Both the position numbers and the translations under genes were made by a program. Source: Brevundimonas sp. UBA7506 (GTDB taxonomy: Bacteria; Pseudomonadota; Alphaproteobacteria; Caulobacterales; Caulobacteraceae). Taken from it: a DNA stretch of 64,000 bases. The notes under the pieces were generated by a model that searched no databases, was not told where the DNA came from, and saw only the letters and a program-made list of their open reading frames with translations. How positions within the stretch are numbered: position 1 is the stretch's first letter; every line of letters starts with the position of its first letter. The stretch lies in NCBI RefSeq assembly GCF_002479495.1, contig NZ_DLNQ01000010.1, positions 73,705 through 137,704 on the forward strand. Direction: 5' to 3'. Shown here in pieces: positions 27,811-36,985 of this stretch.

Positions 27811-28680
27811 TCACCACGCCAGTTCGAGCGCGGCGTAGCGCGCAAAGGTCGTCTCGGCCCGGAGCAATTCGGCTGCGAGCGCCGGGTCCAGCGCCCCGTC
27901 CGGCCCCTTGGCGGCGTCGCCGTGGATGCCCTGGGCGATGAAGAGGCAGTCCAGCGCCTGCTCGGCGGCGCCCAGGACGTCGGTGATCACGCCGTCGCCG
28001 ATGCACAGAACGCGCGAGCGATCGACGGGGCGGCCCATCAGGCCCTGCGCCTCGCGAAGGGCCAGCTCATAGATGGGACCGAAGGGCTTGCCGGCCATGA
28101 CCACGCGCCCGCCCATTTCCTCGTAGAGGTCGGCGATGGCGCCGCCGCAATAGATGATGCTGTCGCCCTTCTGCACGATGCGGTCGGGGTTGGCGCAGAT
28201 CAGCTCCAGATCGCGCTCGACGGCGGGGATCAGGCGCTGGCGATAGTCCTCGGGCGTCCCGGTCGCGTCGTCGAACAGACCGGTGACCGACAGGAAGGCG
28301 GCGTCCGAGGCGTCATGGGCGCTGGTCAGGTTCAGCCCTTCGTACAGGACGAAGTCACGGTCGGGGCCGATGATCCAGGCCGGGCCGGGAGCGCGGCGGG
28401 CCAGTTCGGCGCGGGTGGCGTCGCCCGAGGTGACGAAGGCCTTCCAGGCGCTGCGCGGCACGCCCAGCGAATCCAGTTGCGCCACCACGTCCGACGAGGG
28501 CCGCGGCGAGTTGGAGATCAGGACGACATGGCCGCCCTTCTCATTGAACTTCGTCAGGGCCTCGCAGGCCACGGGCCAGCTTTCGCGGCCGTTGTGGATC
28601 ACCCCCCAGACGTCGCACAGCAGGATGTCATAGTCGTCGGCGACGGCGGACAGGCGGGGCAGAGCGTGAGGCAGGGTCAT
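27811..28680 (-). CDS. HAD-type hydrolase of the TIGR01459 group
   Basis: A 289-residue HAD-superfamily hydrolase (class IIA cap, NagD/p-nitrophenylphosphatase-like). Motif I is ILLCDVWGVIHNG, motif II VLISNSPRP, the lysine MAGKPFGPIYE and motif III CIGDGVITDVLGA. This combination with the DVWGV variant matches TIGR01459, found mainly in alphaproteobacteria. The substrate is probably a small phosphate ester. Upstream of it the divergent lspA gene starts 120 bases away. Confidence 0.88.
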   Translation of the reverse strand: MTLPHALPRLSAVADDYDILLCDVWGVIHNGRESWPVACEALTKFNEKGGHVVLISNSPRPSSDVVAQLDSLGVPRSAWKAFVTSGDATRAELARRAPGPAWIIGPDRDFVLYEGLNLTSAHDASDAAFLSVTGLFDDATGTPEDYRQRLIPAVERDLELICANPDRIVQKGDSIIYCGGAIADLYEEMGGRVVMAGKPFGPIYELALREAQGLMGRPVDRSRVLCIGDGVITDVLGAAEQALDCLFIAQGIHGDAAKGPDGALDPALAAELLRAETTFARYAALELAW

Positions 28681-28799
28681 GGAGCGCTTATAGCCGCCGC
28701 GCCGCCGGGGGAAAGGCCGCAGCCGGCGCCAGTCCCCATCGGGTGCCCGTCGCTTTCCCTCTTCGCCCTCGCCCTGCTTCCTGCTAACCGGCTTTCAGC

Positions 28800-29327
28800 A
28801 TGAAAATTTCTCGCCTCGCTCTCGCCGCCTACGGCACCGCCCTCGTCGTCATCGTGCTGGACCAGCTGACCAAGGCCATGGTCCTGGGCGCCATCGACGC
28901 GGCCCACATCTCGCAGATCCCCGACGGCTATCGCATCGCCGAGGTCATGCCGCCGATCTTCAACCTGACCTATGTGTTGAACACTGGCGTCAGCTTCGGC
29001 CTGTTCGGCGGCGGCGCCGGACGCTGGGTCCTGAGCGCCTTCTCGGTTCTGGTGGCCGTCGCCCTGGCCGTCTGGGCGACGCGTTCGGACCGCAAGCTGA
29101 TGATCGTCGCCATCGGTCTGGTGATGGGCGGCGCCCTGGGCAATGTCTTCGACCGCATCCGCTTTGGCGGCGTGGTCGACTTCCTCGACTTCTCGGGAAC
29201 CGGCCTGTTTCCGTGGATTTTCAACATCGCCGACGCGGGCATCACCGTGGGCGTCGTCCTGCTGATCCTCGACAGCTTCCTGTCGGAACGCCGCTCCACG
29301 GTTGGCGCGGCCCACGAAAAGTCGTAA
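28800..29327 (+). CDS. lspA: Lipoprotein signal peptidase II
   Basis: A 175-residue inner-membrane aspartic protease that removes signal peptides from prolipoproteins. Four membrane helices are visible. The conserved blocks are VIVLDQLTK, FNLTYVLNTGVSFG (usual FN-A-FG type), GNVFDRIRFGGVVDFLD and FNIADAGITVG, with the catalytic aspartates in the last two. It precedes a DUF3035 lipoprotein gene by about 70 bases. The window contains several of its likely lipoprotein substrates. Confidence 0.96.
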   Translation: MKISRLALAAYGTALVVIVLDQLTKAMVLGAIDAAHISQIPDGYRIAEVMPPIFNLTYVLNTGVSFGLFGGGAGRWVLSAFSVLVAVALAVWATRSDRKLMIVAIGLVMGGALGNVFDRIRFGGVVDFLDFSGTGLFPWIFNIADAGITVGVVLLILDSFLSERRSTVGAAHEKS

Positions 29328-29395
29328 TCACCCCCTCTTCGTTACCGTCCCGAGCCAGCGTCATTGGACGCGCCTCCCGGAGCCGAGCTGACCCT

Positions 29396-29962
29396 ATGCG
29401 TATCCGTAGCGCCCTCACCGTGGCACTTCTCGCCACCACCGCCCTCGGCCTGACCGCCTGCTCGAGCATGAAGCAGAGCATCGGCCTGACCAAGGTCGTG
29501 CCCGACGAGTTCGTCACGGTCGCCAGCGCCCCGCTCTCCGTGCCGCCCGAGTACGGCCTGACCCCGCCGTCGCCAGGCCAGCCGCGCCCGCAGGAGCTGG
29601 CGCCGGAAAGCGCCGCCCGTCAGATTCTTCTCGGCCAACGCCAGGCCGTGACGCGTACCGGCGGCGAACAGATCCTGGTCAACCAGGCCGGCGCCGACCG
29701 CGCCGACCCCCTGGCTCGCTATGTCGTCGACGACGAGTTCGGCGATCTGGCGCACAAGGAAGAAAGCTGGGCCAACCGCGTCATGTTCTGGCGCAAGAAC
29801 GATCCGGCCACCCAGACCGCGACCGTTACCCAGACGGCTGATGGTGCGCGCACCATCGACGCCAGCACCGAACACGCCCGCCTTCAAGCCCTCACCGGCA
29901 CGCAGCAGGGCATCACGATCGCTCCGCGTCAGGACCGCGGCTTCAAGCTGCCCGGCCTCTAA
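29396..29962 (+). CDS. DUF3035 domain-containing lipoprotein
   Basis: A 188-residue lipoprotein: signal with lipobox LTAC (Cys about residue 22), then VVPDEFVTVASAPLSVPPEYG and LTPPSPGQPRP, the hallmark of DUF3035 proteins. The C-terminal half is polar with low complexity. The frame stays open upstream to 29213 inside lspA, but the ATG at 29396 creates the lipoprotein signal. DUF3035 proteins are alphaproteobacterial outer-membrane lipoproteins, often near lspA; their role is not settled. A terminator follows. Confidence 0.8.
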   Translation: MRIRSALTVALLATTALGLTACSSMKQSIGLTKVVPDEFVTVASAPLSVPPEYGLTPPSPGQPRPQELAPESAARQILLGQRQAVTRTGGEQILVNQAGADRADPLARYVVDDEFGDLAHKEESWANRVMFWRKNDPATQTATVTQTADGARTIDASTEHARLQALTGTQQGITIAPRQDRGFKLPGL

Positions 29963-29988
29963 GACTTCAGGTCCAGCCAGACCCGAAC

Positions 29989-30023
29989 GGGCGCGCTTCG
30001 TGAATGCGGGGCGCGCCCTTTTT
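29989..30023 (+). terminator. Rho-independent terminator after the DUF3035 gene
   Basis: An 8-bp stem (GGGCGCGC at 29989-29996 with GCGCGCCC at 30011-30018) is followed directly by TTTTTC. It lies 27 bases after the DUF3035 stop and before the convergent ispH stop. Confidence 0.75.
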
Positions 30024-30034
30024 CTTGCGCGGCC

Positions 30035-31006
30035 TCAGGCGGTCAAGACGCGCGGCAGCTTGAACGAGACGGTTTCACGCGCGCCGTCGTCCTCGGTCAC
30101 GGTCGCGTCGAAACGGGCGCGGATGGCGTCGATCAGGGCCTCGATCAGAGGCTCGGGGGCCGAGGCGCCGGCGGTGACCCCCACCGTGGTCACGCCCTCG
30201 AACCACGACCAGTCCACATCGCCCGCGTCATCGACCAGACGGGCGTCGCCCGCCCCGGCCTTCAGCGCCACATCGACCAGACGCGCCGAGTTGGACGAGT
30301 TCTTTGACCCCACCACCAGCACCAGCTGGCAGCCCTCGCCCAGACGCTTGACCGCTTCCTGACGGTTGGTGGTAGCGTAGCAGATGTCTTCCTTGTGCGG
30401 GTCCGGCAGTTCCGGGAATCGCCGCTTCAGCGCCGCCAGGATGTCAGCGGTGTCGTCCACCGACAGCGTCGTCTGGGTCGCATAGGCCAAGGGCTGATGG
30501 CCTGGCCGCTGGAAGGTCTCGGCGTCCGCCACCGTCTCGACCAGGCTGATGGCGCCGGGCGGCAGCTGGCCCATGGTGCCGACGACTTCGGGGTGGCCGG
30601 CGTGGCCGATCAGGATGATATGCCGTCCCGCCGCATGATGGCGCTCCGCCTCGACGTGGACCTTGGACACCAGGGGGCAGGTGGCGTCGAGGAAGAGCAT
30701 CTCGCGCGACCGCGCCGTCGCCGGCACCGACTTGGGCACGCCGTGGGCCGAGAAGACCACGGGCCGGTCATCCGGGCATTCGTCCAATTCCTTGACGAAA
30801 ACCGCCCCCATGCTCTTCAGCCGCTCGACGACATGGCGGTTGTGCACAATCTCGTGGCGCACATAGACGGGCGCCCCGAACTTCTCGATGGCGCGCTCGA
30901 CGATCTGGATGGCCCGGTCCACCCCGGCGCAGAAGCCGCGCGGCGTGGCGAGGCGCACGTTCAGGGGGCGGCGGTCAAAACTCGAGGGCGTTACGGGCGC
31001 GTTCAT
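30035..31006 (-). CDS. ispH: 4-hydroxy-3-methylbut-2-enyl diphosphate reductase
   Basis: A 323-residue iron-sulfur enzyme, last step of the MEP isoprenoid pathway (HMBPP to IPP and DMAPP). The three cluster cysteines are in [22 protein letters not shown] and [23 protein letters not shown] and [10 protein letters not shown] are also typical. The ATG at 31006 gives a short leader before [10 protein letters not shown]. Divergent from the secreted-protein gene at 31155. Confidence 0.97.
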   Translation of the reverse strand: MNAPVTPSSFDRRPLNVRLATPRGFCAGVDRAIQIVERAIEKFGAPVYVRHEIVHNRHVVERLKSMGAVFVKELDECPDDRPVVFSAHGVPKSVPATARSREMLFLDATCPLVSKVHVEAERHHAAGRHIILIGHAGHPEVVGTMGQLPPGAISLVETVADAETFQRPGHQPLAYATQTTLSVDDTADILAALKRRFPELPDPHKEDICYATTNRQEAVKRLGEGCQLVLVVGSKNSSNSARLVDVALKAGAGDARLVDDAGDVDWSWFEGVTTVGVTAGASAPEPLIEALIDAIRARFDATVTEDDGARETVSFKLPRVLTA

Positions 31007-31154
31007 GGGCGGAACCTAGTCGCTCACGCGTCTTGCCGCCACTGGCTGCGTGGTCGCGTTTGCCGCGCCTCGCTTTAGCCGCTATCACCACCGAGCGTGG
31101 CCTGGTCGAACGTCCGATCGTTCCACGCCCCCTTCGACTGCCGGAAAGCTCCTG

Positions 31155-31820
31155 ATGCGTCGCGTCCTGACCGCCCTTGCCGCCCTCTCCATCGCGGCCG
31201 TGCTGATTCCCCAATCCGCCGAGGCCCAGTCCAGCGGCCGCCAGGGCGGCCAGCAAAGCCGCGAACAATCGCCCGACCAGGGAACCTCGCAGAATGCACG
31301 TCGCGTACGCATCGCGCCGCTGAACCGCCGTGCCAACGCCGGCCCCTGCCCCTACGTCAAGGTGCTCTACGACGCCGCGCGCTATGTCGAGATGGCCGAC
31401 TTCAGCCGCCCCTCGGCGGCGGGCGTCGGCTTCACCGGCGAGATCGAAGGCGTCTCGGCTGACTGCGTCTATCGCGAATCCGACCCCATCCGCCTGGACT
31501 TCAACGTCCTGTTCAACCTCGGCAAGGGCCCGCAGGCCAGCGGCGACGGCCGCACCTATCGCTACTGGATCGCCGTGACCGAACGGAACAACGCCGTCCT
31601 GGCCAAGGAATACTTCGACCTGCCGGTCGATTTCGCAGGCCAGACGACCACCTCGGTGCAGCAGGCCCAGTCCATCGTCATCCCCCGCGCCGACGCCACC
31701 ACCAGCGGCAACAACTTCGAAGTCCTGATCGGCTTCGACGTCACGCCTGAAATGGCCGAGTTCAACCGCTCGGGCAGCCGCTTCCGCGTCACCGCCGGCC
31801 AGACACAACCGAATCCCTAA
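31155..31820 (+). CDS. Conserved secreted protein, function unknown
   Basis: A 221-residue protein with a clear signal peptide ([24 protein letters not shown]), a Gln/Ser/Arg-rich linker, then a globular region with [50 protein letters not shown] and [17 protein letters not shown]. The two cysteines could form a disulfide. The sequence pattern looks beta-rich. The upstream open frame to 31050 is not needed; the ATG at 31155 begins the signal. argS starts 5 bases after the stop, so both may be one transcript. Confidence 0.7.
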   Translation: MRRVLTALAALSIAAVLIPQSAEAQSSGRQGGQQSREQSPDQGTSQNARRVRIAPLNRRANAGPCPYVKVLYDAARYVEMADFSRPSAAGVGFTGEIEGVSADCVYRESDPIRLDFNVLFNLGKGPQASGDGRTYRYWIAVTERNNAVLAKEYFDLPVDFAGQTTTSVQQAQSIVIPRADATTSGNNFEVLIGFDVTPEMAEFNRSGSRFRVTAGQTQPNP

Positions 31821-31825
31821 AAGCC

Positions 31826-33625
31826 ATGACTGATCTCAAGACCTCTCTCAGCGAAGCGGTCGGGTCCGCCTTCGCCGCCGAAGGCGTGGACAAGGCCCTG
31901 GCCCGCGTCACCGCGTCCGACCGCCCCGACCTGGCCGACTTCCAGTCGAACGGCGCCCTGGCCGCCGCCAAGGCGCTGAAGGCCAATCCGCGCGAACTGG
32001 CCGCCAAGGTGGCCGAACGCCTGAGCAACGATCCGCGCCTGTCCTCGGTCGAGGTCGCCGGTCCCGGCTTCATCAATATGAAACTGTCTGACGCCGCCCT
32101 GGCCCAGCGCGCGGCCGAGGTCGCGGCGGACGAGGAACTGGCCGGCGCCTCGCGCGTCAAGCCGCGCAAGGTGGTTATCGACTACGGCGGCCCGAACGTG
32201 GCCAAGCCGATGCACGTCGGCCACCTGCGCAGCGCCATCATCGGCGAGAGCCTGAAGCGGCTGTTCCGCCTGCGCGGCGACGAAGTCGTCGGCGACGCCC
32301 ACTTCGGCGACTGGGGCTTCCAGATGGGCCTGCTGATCACCGCCTGCGGCGACGAGGGTCTGGCCGACGCCTTCATGGCCGAGGGCGACGGCCCCTTCCC
32401 GGCCGAGACGCCGGTGACGCTGGCCGACCTCGACCGCCTCTATCCGCTGGCGGCGAGCAAGGCCAAGGAAGACCCCGCCTTCCGCGACCGCGCCCGCAAG
32501 GCGACGGCGGAGCTGCAGGGCGGCCGCCCCGGCTATCGCGCCCTGTGGTCGCATTTCGTCGCCGTCAGCCGCGAGGCGCTGAAGCGCGAGTATGACGACC
32601 TGTCGGTCGATTTCGACCTGTGGAACGGCGAAAGCGACGCCGATCCCCTGATGGGCGAGATGATCGCCGATCTGAAGGCCAAGGGCCTGCTGGTCGAGGA
32701 CGACGGCGCCCAGGTGGTCCACGTCGCCCGCGACGGCGAGACCCGCAAGAAGAAGCTGGCCGACGGCTCGGTGATCGAAGCCCCGTCGCCCCCGCCGCTG
32801 CTGGTCATCAGCTCGGAAGGCTCGGCCATGTACGGAACGACCGATCTCGCGACGATCCTCGACCGCAAGAAGTCGATCGGCCCGGACCTGATCCTCTATG
32901 TCGTCGACGAGCGTCAGGCCGAGCATTTCGAGCAGGTCTTCCGCGCCGCCTACCTGGCCGGCTACGCCCCGGAGAAGTCGCTGGAGCACCTCGGCTTCGG
33001 CACCATGAACGGCGCCGACGGCAAGCCCTTCAAGACCCGCGCGGGCGGCGTCCTGAAGCTGCGCGACCTGATCGATCAGGCGACGGACAAGGCGCGCGAG
33101 CGTCTGCATGAAGCCAAGCTGGGCGACGACCTGCCGGAAGCCGAGTTCGAGGACATCGCCCGCAAGGTGGCGGTCGCCGCGCTGAAGTTCTCGGACCTGT
33201 CGAACAACCGCACGACCAGCTACGTCTTCGACCTCGACCGCTTCATGAGCTTCGAGGGCAAGACCGGCCCCTATCTGCTGTATCAGGCCGTGCGGGTGAA
33301 ATCCCTGCTGCGCAAGGCGGCGGAACAGGGCGTGGCCCTGGCCCCCATCGTCATCGAGGAAGCGGCCGAGCGCGACCTGGCCCTGACGCTGGACGCCTTC
33401 GACGCGGCCACGGCCGACGCCTATGACAAGCGCTCGCCCAACCTGATCGCCGAGCACGCCTATCGCCTGGCGCAGAGCTTCTCCAAGTTCTACGCCGCCT
33501 GCCCGATCCTGGTCGCACCCGACGCCGCCGCCAAGGGCTCGCGCCTGGCCCTGGCCGCCGCGACCCTGCACCAGCTGGAGACGGCGCTGCGCCTGCTGGG
33601 CATCGAGACGCCCGAGCGGATGTAG
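31826..33625 (+). CDS. argS: Arginyl-tRNA synthetase
   Basis: A 599-residue class I synthetase that charges tRNA-Arg. It has an N-terminal Add-1 domain ([15 protein letters not shown]), the HIGH region [24 protein letters not shown], and the C-terminal anticodon-binding helices ([24 protein letters not shown]). In many alphaproteobacteria argS lies between dgt and a SPOR gene; here those two genes are adjacent at 48.9-50.2 kb without argS, so it has been relocated. It is followed by a family C repeat. Confidence 0.97.
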   Translation: MTDLKTSLSEAVGSAFAAEGVDKALARVTASDRPDLADFQSNGALAAAKALKANPRELAAKVAERLSNDPRLSSVEVAGPGFINMKLSDAALAQRAAEVAADEELAGASRVKPRKVVIDYGGPNVAKPMHVGHLRSAIIGESLKRLFRLRGDEVVGDAHFGDWGFQMGLLITACGDEGLADAFMAEGDGPFPAETPVTLADLDRLYPLAASKAKEDPAFRDRARKATAELQGGRPGYRALWSHFVAVSREALKREYDDLSVDFDLWNGESDADPLMGEMIADLKAKGLLVEDDGAQVVHVARDGETRKKKLADGSVIEAPSPPPLLVISSEGSAMYGTTDLATILDRKKSIGPDLILYVVDERQAEHFEQVFRAAYLAGYAPEKSLEHLGFGTMNGADGKPFKTRAGGVLKLRDLIDQATDKARERLHEAKLGDDLPEAEFEDIARKVAVAALKFSDLSNNRTTSYVFDLDRFMSFEGKTGPYLLYQAVRVKSLLRKAAEQGVALAPIVIEEAAERDLALTLDAFDAATADAYDKRSPNLIAEHAYRLAQSFSKFYAACPILVAPDAAAKGSRLALAAATLHQLETALRLLGIETPERM

Positions 33626-33633
33626 TAACCTCA

Positions 33634-33803
33634 ATCCTCCCCCGTTTACGGGGGAGGGGGACCGCGAAGCGGTGGAGGGGGCGGCCTCAACCGCTCCGCT
33701 CGAATATCTTCGCTACCCGCGCCTGACCTTCGATTGTGGCGTTCGCTCTCGCCCCCTCCACCATGCTCCGCATGGTCCCCCTCCCCCGCTACGCAGGGGA
33801 GGA
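33634..33803. repeat. Paired inverted hairpin element, family C
   Basis: Left arm 33634-33683 and right arm 33750-33803 are diverged inverted copies. Each carries a hairpin of the type CCTCCCCCGTTTACGGGGG and a second small stem (CCGCGAAGCGG on the left, CCATGCTCCGCATGG on the right). It occupies most of the space between argS and the deaminase gene. Confidence 0.8.
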
Positions 33804-33869
33804 TCGCTGCTGCTGATGACGGCAAGGCCTCAGACCGCTAGGTTGCGCTCCAAGTTACGGAGCCTCCCC

Positions 33870-34880
33870 ATGTCCCTCGACGCCTTCATCGCCGGCCTGC
33901 CCAAGGCCGAACTGCACCTGCACATCGAGGGCTCGCTGGAGCCGGAACTGATGTTCGAACTGGCGCAGCGCAACGGCGTCGCCATCCCCTACGACAGCGT
34001 CGAGGCCGTGCGCGCGGCCTATGACTTCTCGAACCTGCAGGACTTCCTCGACATCTATTACGCGGGCGCCGCCGTGCTGCTGACGCGTCAGGATTTCGAG
34101 GATCTGGCCTTCGCCTATTTCCAGCGCGCCGCCGCCGACAACGTGCGCCACGCCGAGATCTTCTTCGATCCCCAGACCCACACCGACCGGGGCGTGCCCT
34201 TCAGCGTGGTGGTCGAGGGCCTGATCGCGGGCATGGACCGCGCCAAGGCCGAGCTGGGCGTCACCAGCGGCCTGATCCTCAGCTTCCTGCGCCACCTGTC
34301 CGAGGACGAAGCCTTCGCCACGCTGGAGGCCGCCAAGCCCTATCTGCACCACTTCATCGGCGTCGGATTGGATTCGTCCGAGGTCGGCCATCCGCCGGCC
34401 AAGTTCCAGCGCGTCTTCGCCGCCGCCCGCGAGCTGGGTCTGAAGCTGTGCGCCCACGCCGGCGAGGAAGGCCCGCCCGCCTATGTGCACGAAGCCCTGG
34501 ACCTGCTGCACATCGACCGCATGGACCACGGCAACCGCTCGATGGAGGACGAGGGCCTGATCGCGCGTCTGGCCGCCGAGCAGATGACGCTGACGGTCTG
34601 CCCGCTGTCGAACCTGAAGCTGTGCGTGGTCAAGGATCTGAAGGACCACCCGGTCCCCGAGATGCTGCGCCGCGGCCTGCACGTCACCCTGAACTCAGAC
34701 GACCCCTCCTATTTCGGCGGCTATGTGAACGCCAACTACATGCAGTTGGCGAACGCCGTGAGCCTGACCCGCGAGCAGGTGACGCAACTGGCGAAGAACA
34801 GCTTCGAGGGCAGCTTCCTGAGCGACGCCGACAAGGCCGCCCGCATCGCCGAAGTGGACGCCTACGCGGCGGCGCACTGA
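33870..34880 (+). CDS. Adenine deaminase (adenosine deaminase-like family)
   Basis: A 336-residue zinc hydrolase of the adenosine deaminase superfamily. Metal and catalytic residues lie in ELHLHIEGSLEPE, CAHAGEEGP, IDRMDHGNRS and TLNSDDPSYFGGY. The segment GLDSSEVGHPPAKF and DRMDHGNRS, in place of the GDE and IGHG of true adenosine deaminases, match the bacterial adenine deaminase subgroup (adenine to hypoxanthine). The ATG at 33870 begins directly before the conserved start; an open extension upstream runs through repeat C. Confidence 0.85.
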   Translation: MSLDAFIAGLPKAELHLHIEGSLEPELMFELAQRNGVAIPYDSVEAVRAAYDFSNLQDFLDIYYAGAAVLLTRQDFEDLAFAYFQRAAADNVRHAEIFFDPQTHTDRGVPFSVVVEGLIAGMDRAKAELGVTSGLILSFLRHLSEDEAFATLEAAKPYLHHFIGVGLDSSEVGHPPAKFQRVFAAARELGLKLCAHAGEEGPPAYVHEALDLLHIDRMDHGNRSMEDEGLIARLAAEQMTLTVCPLSNLKLCVVKDLKDHPVPEMLRRGLHVTLNSDDPSYFGGYVNANYMQLANAVSLTREQVTQLAKNSFEGSFLSDADKAARIAEVDAYAAAH

Positions 34881-34891
34881 TTTTATCTTCC

Positions 34892-35009
34892 GTCATCCCG
34901 GACAGGCCGAAGGCCTGATCCGGGACCGCCAAACACGCGATGGTTTGAATGTCGAGCTTCCTGCGGTCCCGGCTCGGCGCCTCGCGATGCGAGGCTTGGC
35001 CGGGATGAC
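34892..35009. repeat. Paired inverted hairpin element, family D, copy 1
   Basis: Left arm 34892-34929 (GTCATCCCGGACAGGCC... GGGACCGC) and right arm 34963-35009 (GCGGTCCCGGCT... CGGGATGAC) are inverted relatives, each with internal stems. A second copy lies at 62492-62603. It sits between convergent deaminase and pncA genes and ends 2 bases before the pncA stop. Confidence 0.8.
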
Positions 35010-35011
35010 AG

Positions 35012-35641
35012 CTAAAAGAGCGAGACCGCCTCGACCTCAACCACCCCCAGCGCCGCAAAGCTCGCCTTGGCCGCCGCCGCCGTCTCTTCGGCAATCGCCC
35101 GGCAGGCGTCCTCGATCACCACGGCCTCAAAGCCTTCGCGTACCGCGTCCTCGGCGGTGAAGCGGACGCAATAGTCATAGGCCAGGCCGCACAGGAAGAC
35201 GCGCGTCACGCCCCGGTCGCGCAGCAGACCCGCCAGGCCTGTCGCCGTGCGATGGTCGTTCTCGAAGAAGCCGGAATAACTGTCGACCGCCGGATTATAG
35301 CCTTTGCGGACCACGGCCAGCGCCCTGCGGATCGCGGGCGCAACCTCGGGATGAAAGTCCGCCCCCGTCGTCCCCTGCAGACAATGGTCCGGCCACAGCA
35401 TCTGCGGGCCGTAAGCGACCTCGATCTCGGTGAAGGGGGTCGCTCCGTCGTGGTTGGAAGCGAAGCTGATCTGGTCCGGCGTGTGCCAGTCCTGGGTGGC
35501 GATCACCGTGTCGAAGCGTTCGGCCAGGCGGTTGATCAGGGGCATGATCCTCGCCCCGCCCTGAACCGCCAGGGCGCCGCCCTCGCAGAAGTCGTTCTGG
35601 GCGTCGATGACCAGAAGCGCGTCTGATGCGGTGATCCTCAC
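35012..35641 (-). CDS. pncA: Nicotinamidase
   Basis: A 209-residue isochorismatase-fold amidase that hydrolyses nicotinamide to nicotinate in NAD salvage. The catalytic triad is visible: Asp in VIDAQNDFCEGGAL, Lys in VVRKGYNPAVDSYSG and Cys in CGLAYDYCVRFTA. The metal site is TQDWHTPDQ. It is 3 bases downstream of fbp on the same strand, so probably in one operon with it. Confidence 0.95.
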   Translation of the reverse strand: MRITASDALLVIDAQNDFCEGGALAVQGGARIMPLINRLAERFDTVIATQDWHTPDQISFASNHDGATPFTEIEVAYGPQMLWPDHCLQGTTGADFHPEVAPAIRRALAVVRKGYNPAVDSYSGFFENDHRTATGLAGLLRDRGVTRVFLCGLAYDYCVRFTAEDAVREGFEAVVIEDACRAIAEETAAAAKASFAALGVVEVEAVSLF

Positions 35642-35644
35642 GGT

Positions 35645-36634
35645 TCAGGCCGCCGTGATCTGATCGACCTCGTTGGCCGAGCCGAGCGCCACAGGGATGC
35701 GCTGGTGCAGTTCGGTCGGGGTCACGTCCAGAATGGCCTGCTGGCCGTCCGTCGTCGCCTTGCCGCCCGCCTGTTCGATCAGGAAGGCCATGGGGTTGCC
35801 CTCGTACATCAGGCGCAGCTTGCCCGGCTTGTTCGGCTCGCGCTTGTCCCACGGATAGAGGAAGACGCCGCCGCGCATCAGGATGCGGTGCACATCGGCC
35901 ACCATGGCGGCGACCCAGCGCATGTTGAAATTCTTAGCCCGGGGTCCGTCCGCGCCCTGCAGGCAGCCGTCGACGTAGCGTTGGACGCTCTCGGCCCAGT
36001 GGCGCTGGTTCGACATGTTGATGGCGAACTCCTTGGTGTCCGCCGGGACGGTGATCTTCTCGTGCGTCATCAGCCACTGGCCGTCATGCGACAGGGTGAA
36101 GCCCGCCACGCCCTTGCCCGTCGTCAGCACCAGCATGGTCTGGCCGCCGTAGAGGCAATAGAGGGCCGCGACCTGCTGACGACCCGACTGCAGGAAGTCG
36201 GCCTCGGTCGGCGTGGCCGACGGTGATTTCAGCACAGAGACGATGGTGCCGACGGGGGCGTTGATGTCGATGTTGGACGAGCCGTCCAGCGGGTCGAACA
36301 GAACCAGATACTCGCCCGCCGGGTTGGGCGCGGGCTGAACCGTGTCCATTTCTTCCGACGCCACGCCCGCCACGGACGGACAGGCCAGAAGCATATCCGT
36401 CAGAACGTCGTTGGAGATGACGTCGAGCTTCTTCTGCTCTTCGTCCTGCACATTCACCGCGCCCGATGCGCCCAGAGCCCCGACCAGGGCGCCGCCCGAG
36501 ACGATCTTGCGGATTTCGACGCAGGCGGCGGCGGCGACCGTCAGGGTCTGGCTCAGGCCCTGCGGCAGATCGAGAGAGGCCAGGTGGGCGGCGAGGTCGG
36601 TGCGGGCGGTCATGGCGGCGTTCAATCCTGTCAC
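35645..36634 (-). CDS. fbp: Class 1 fructose-1,6-bisphosphatase
   Basis: A 329-residue class 1 FBPase for gluconeogenesis. The metal-binding signature [16 protein letters not shown] is intact, along with [39 protein letters not shown] and FLIEQAGG. The listed start is a GTG at 36634; an ATG seven codons in (36613, MTARTD) is an equal or better alternative. It is divergent from the gcv operon: about 350 bases between them hold the glycine riboswitch and presumably both promoters. Confidence 0.96.
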   Translation of the reverse strand: MTGLNAAMTARTDLAAHLASLDLPQGLSQTLTVAAAACVEIRKIVSGGALVGALGASGAVNVQDEEQKKLDVISNDVLTDMLLACPSVAGVASEEMDTVQPAPNPAGEYLVLFDPLDGSSNIDINAPVGTIVSVLKSPSATPTEADFLQSGRQQVAALYCLYGGQTMLVLTTGKGVAGFTLSHDGQWLMTHEKITVPADTKEFAINMSNQRHWAESVQRYVDGCLQGADGPRAKNFNMRWVAAMVADVHRILMRGGVFLYPWDKREPNKPGKLRLMYEGNPMAFLIEQAGGKATTDGQQAILDVTPTELHQRIPVALGSANEVDQITAA

Positions 36635-36727
36635 GAGAGCTGTTCGCGCCCCTCATGGCCCTTCGGATCGTACACGGCAAGCCCGGCGCCGCTTGACTTC
36701 GCCCCGGAGTCGGGGCCTTAGGTCGAG

Positions 36728-36945
36728 CGCTCTCGCGGGAGAGATCGGCGGTCGTGAAACGGCTGTCGGGGCCGAAGGCGCAACCGCCCCGGAAACGCTC
36801 AGGCAAAAGGACCGCGAAAGCGCACGGACGCTGGAAAGTCGCCCCCCTTCCCGGGATTCATGGGCGCGCCGACGGAGCAAGGCCGCCCTCGTTTCCGGGG
36901 ATGGTCGGAATCTCTCAGGCTTCAGGACAGCGGGGGCGCGACGAC
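36728..36945 (+). promoter_or_regulatory. Tandem glycine riboswitch of the gcv operon
   Basis: Two glycine aptamers in series. The first (about 36728-36826) has CGGGAGAG, GCCGAAGGCGCAACCGCCCC and GGAAACGCTCAGGCAAAAGG. The second (about 36829-36945) has GCCGACGGAGCAAGGCCGCC, GGAATCTCTCAGGC and TTCAGGACAGCGGGG. These cores and their spacing are the textbook pattern of cooperative glycine riboswitches in front of gcvT, which switch the operon on at high glycine. The ribosome site GGAGG (36974-36978) follows 29 bases later. No strong terminator is seen in between, so control may be at translation. Confidence 0.92.
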
Positions 36946-36985
36946 GGCGAAGCTATCGCCGCAACCCGCGACCGGAGGATGCTCG

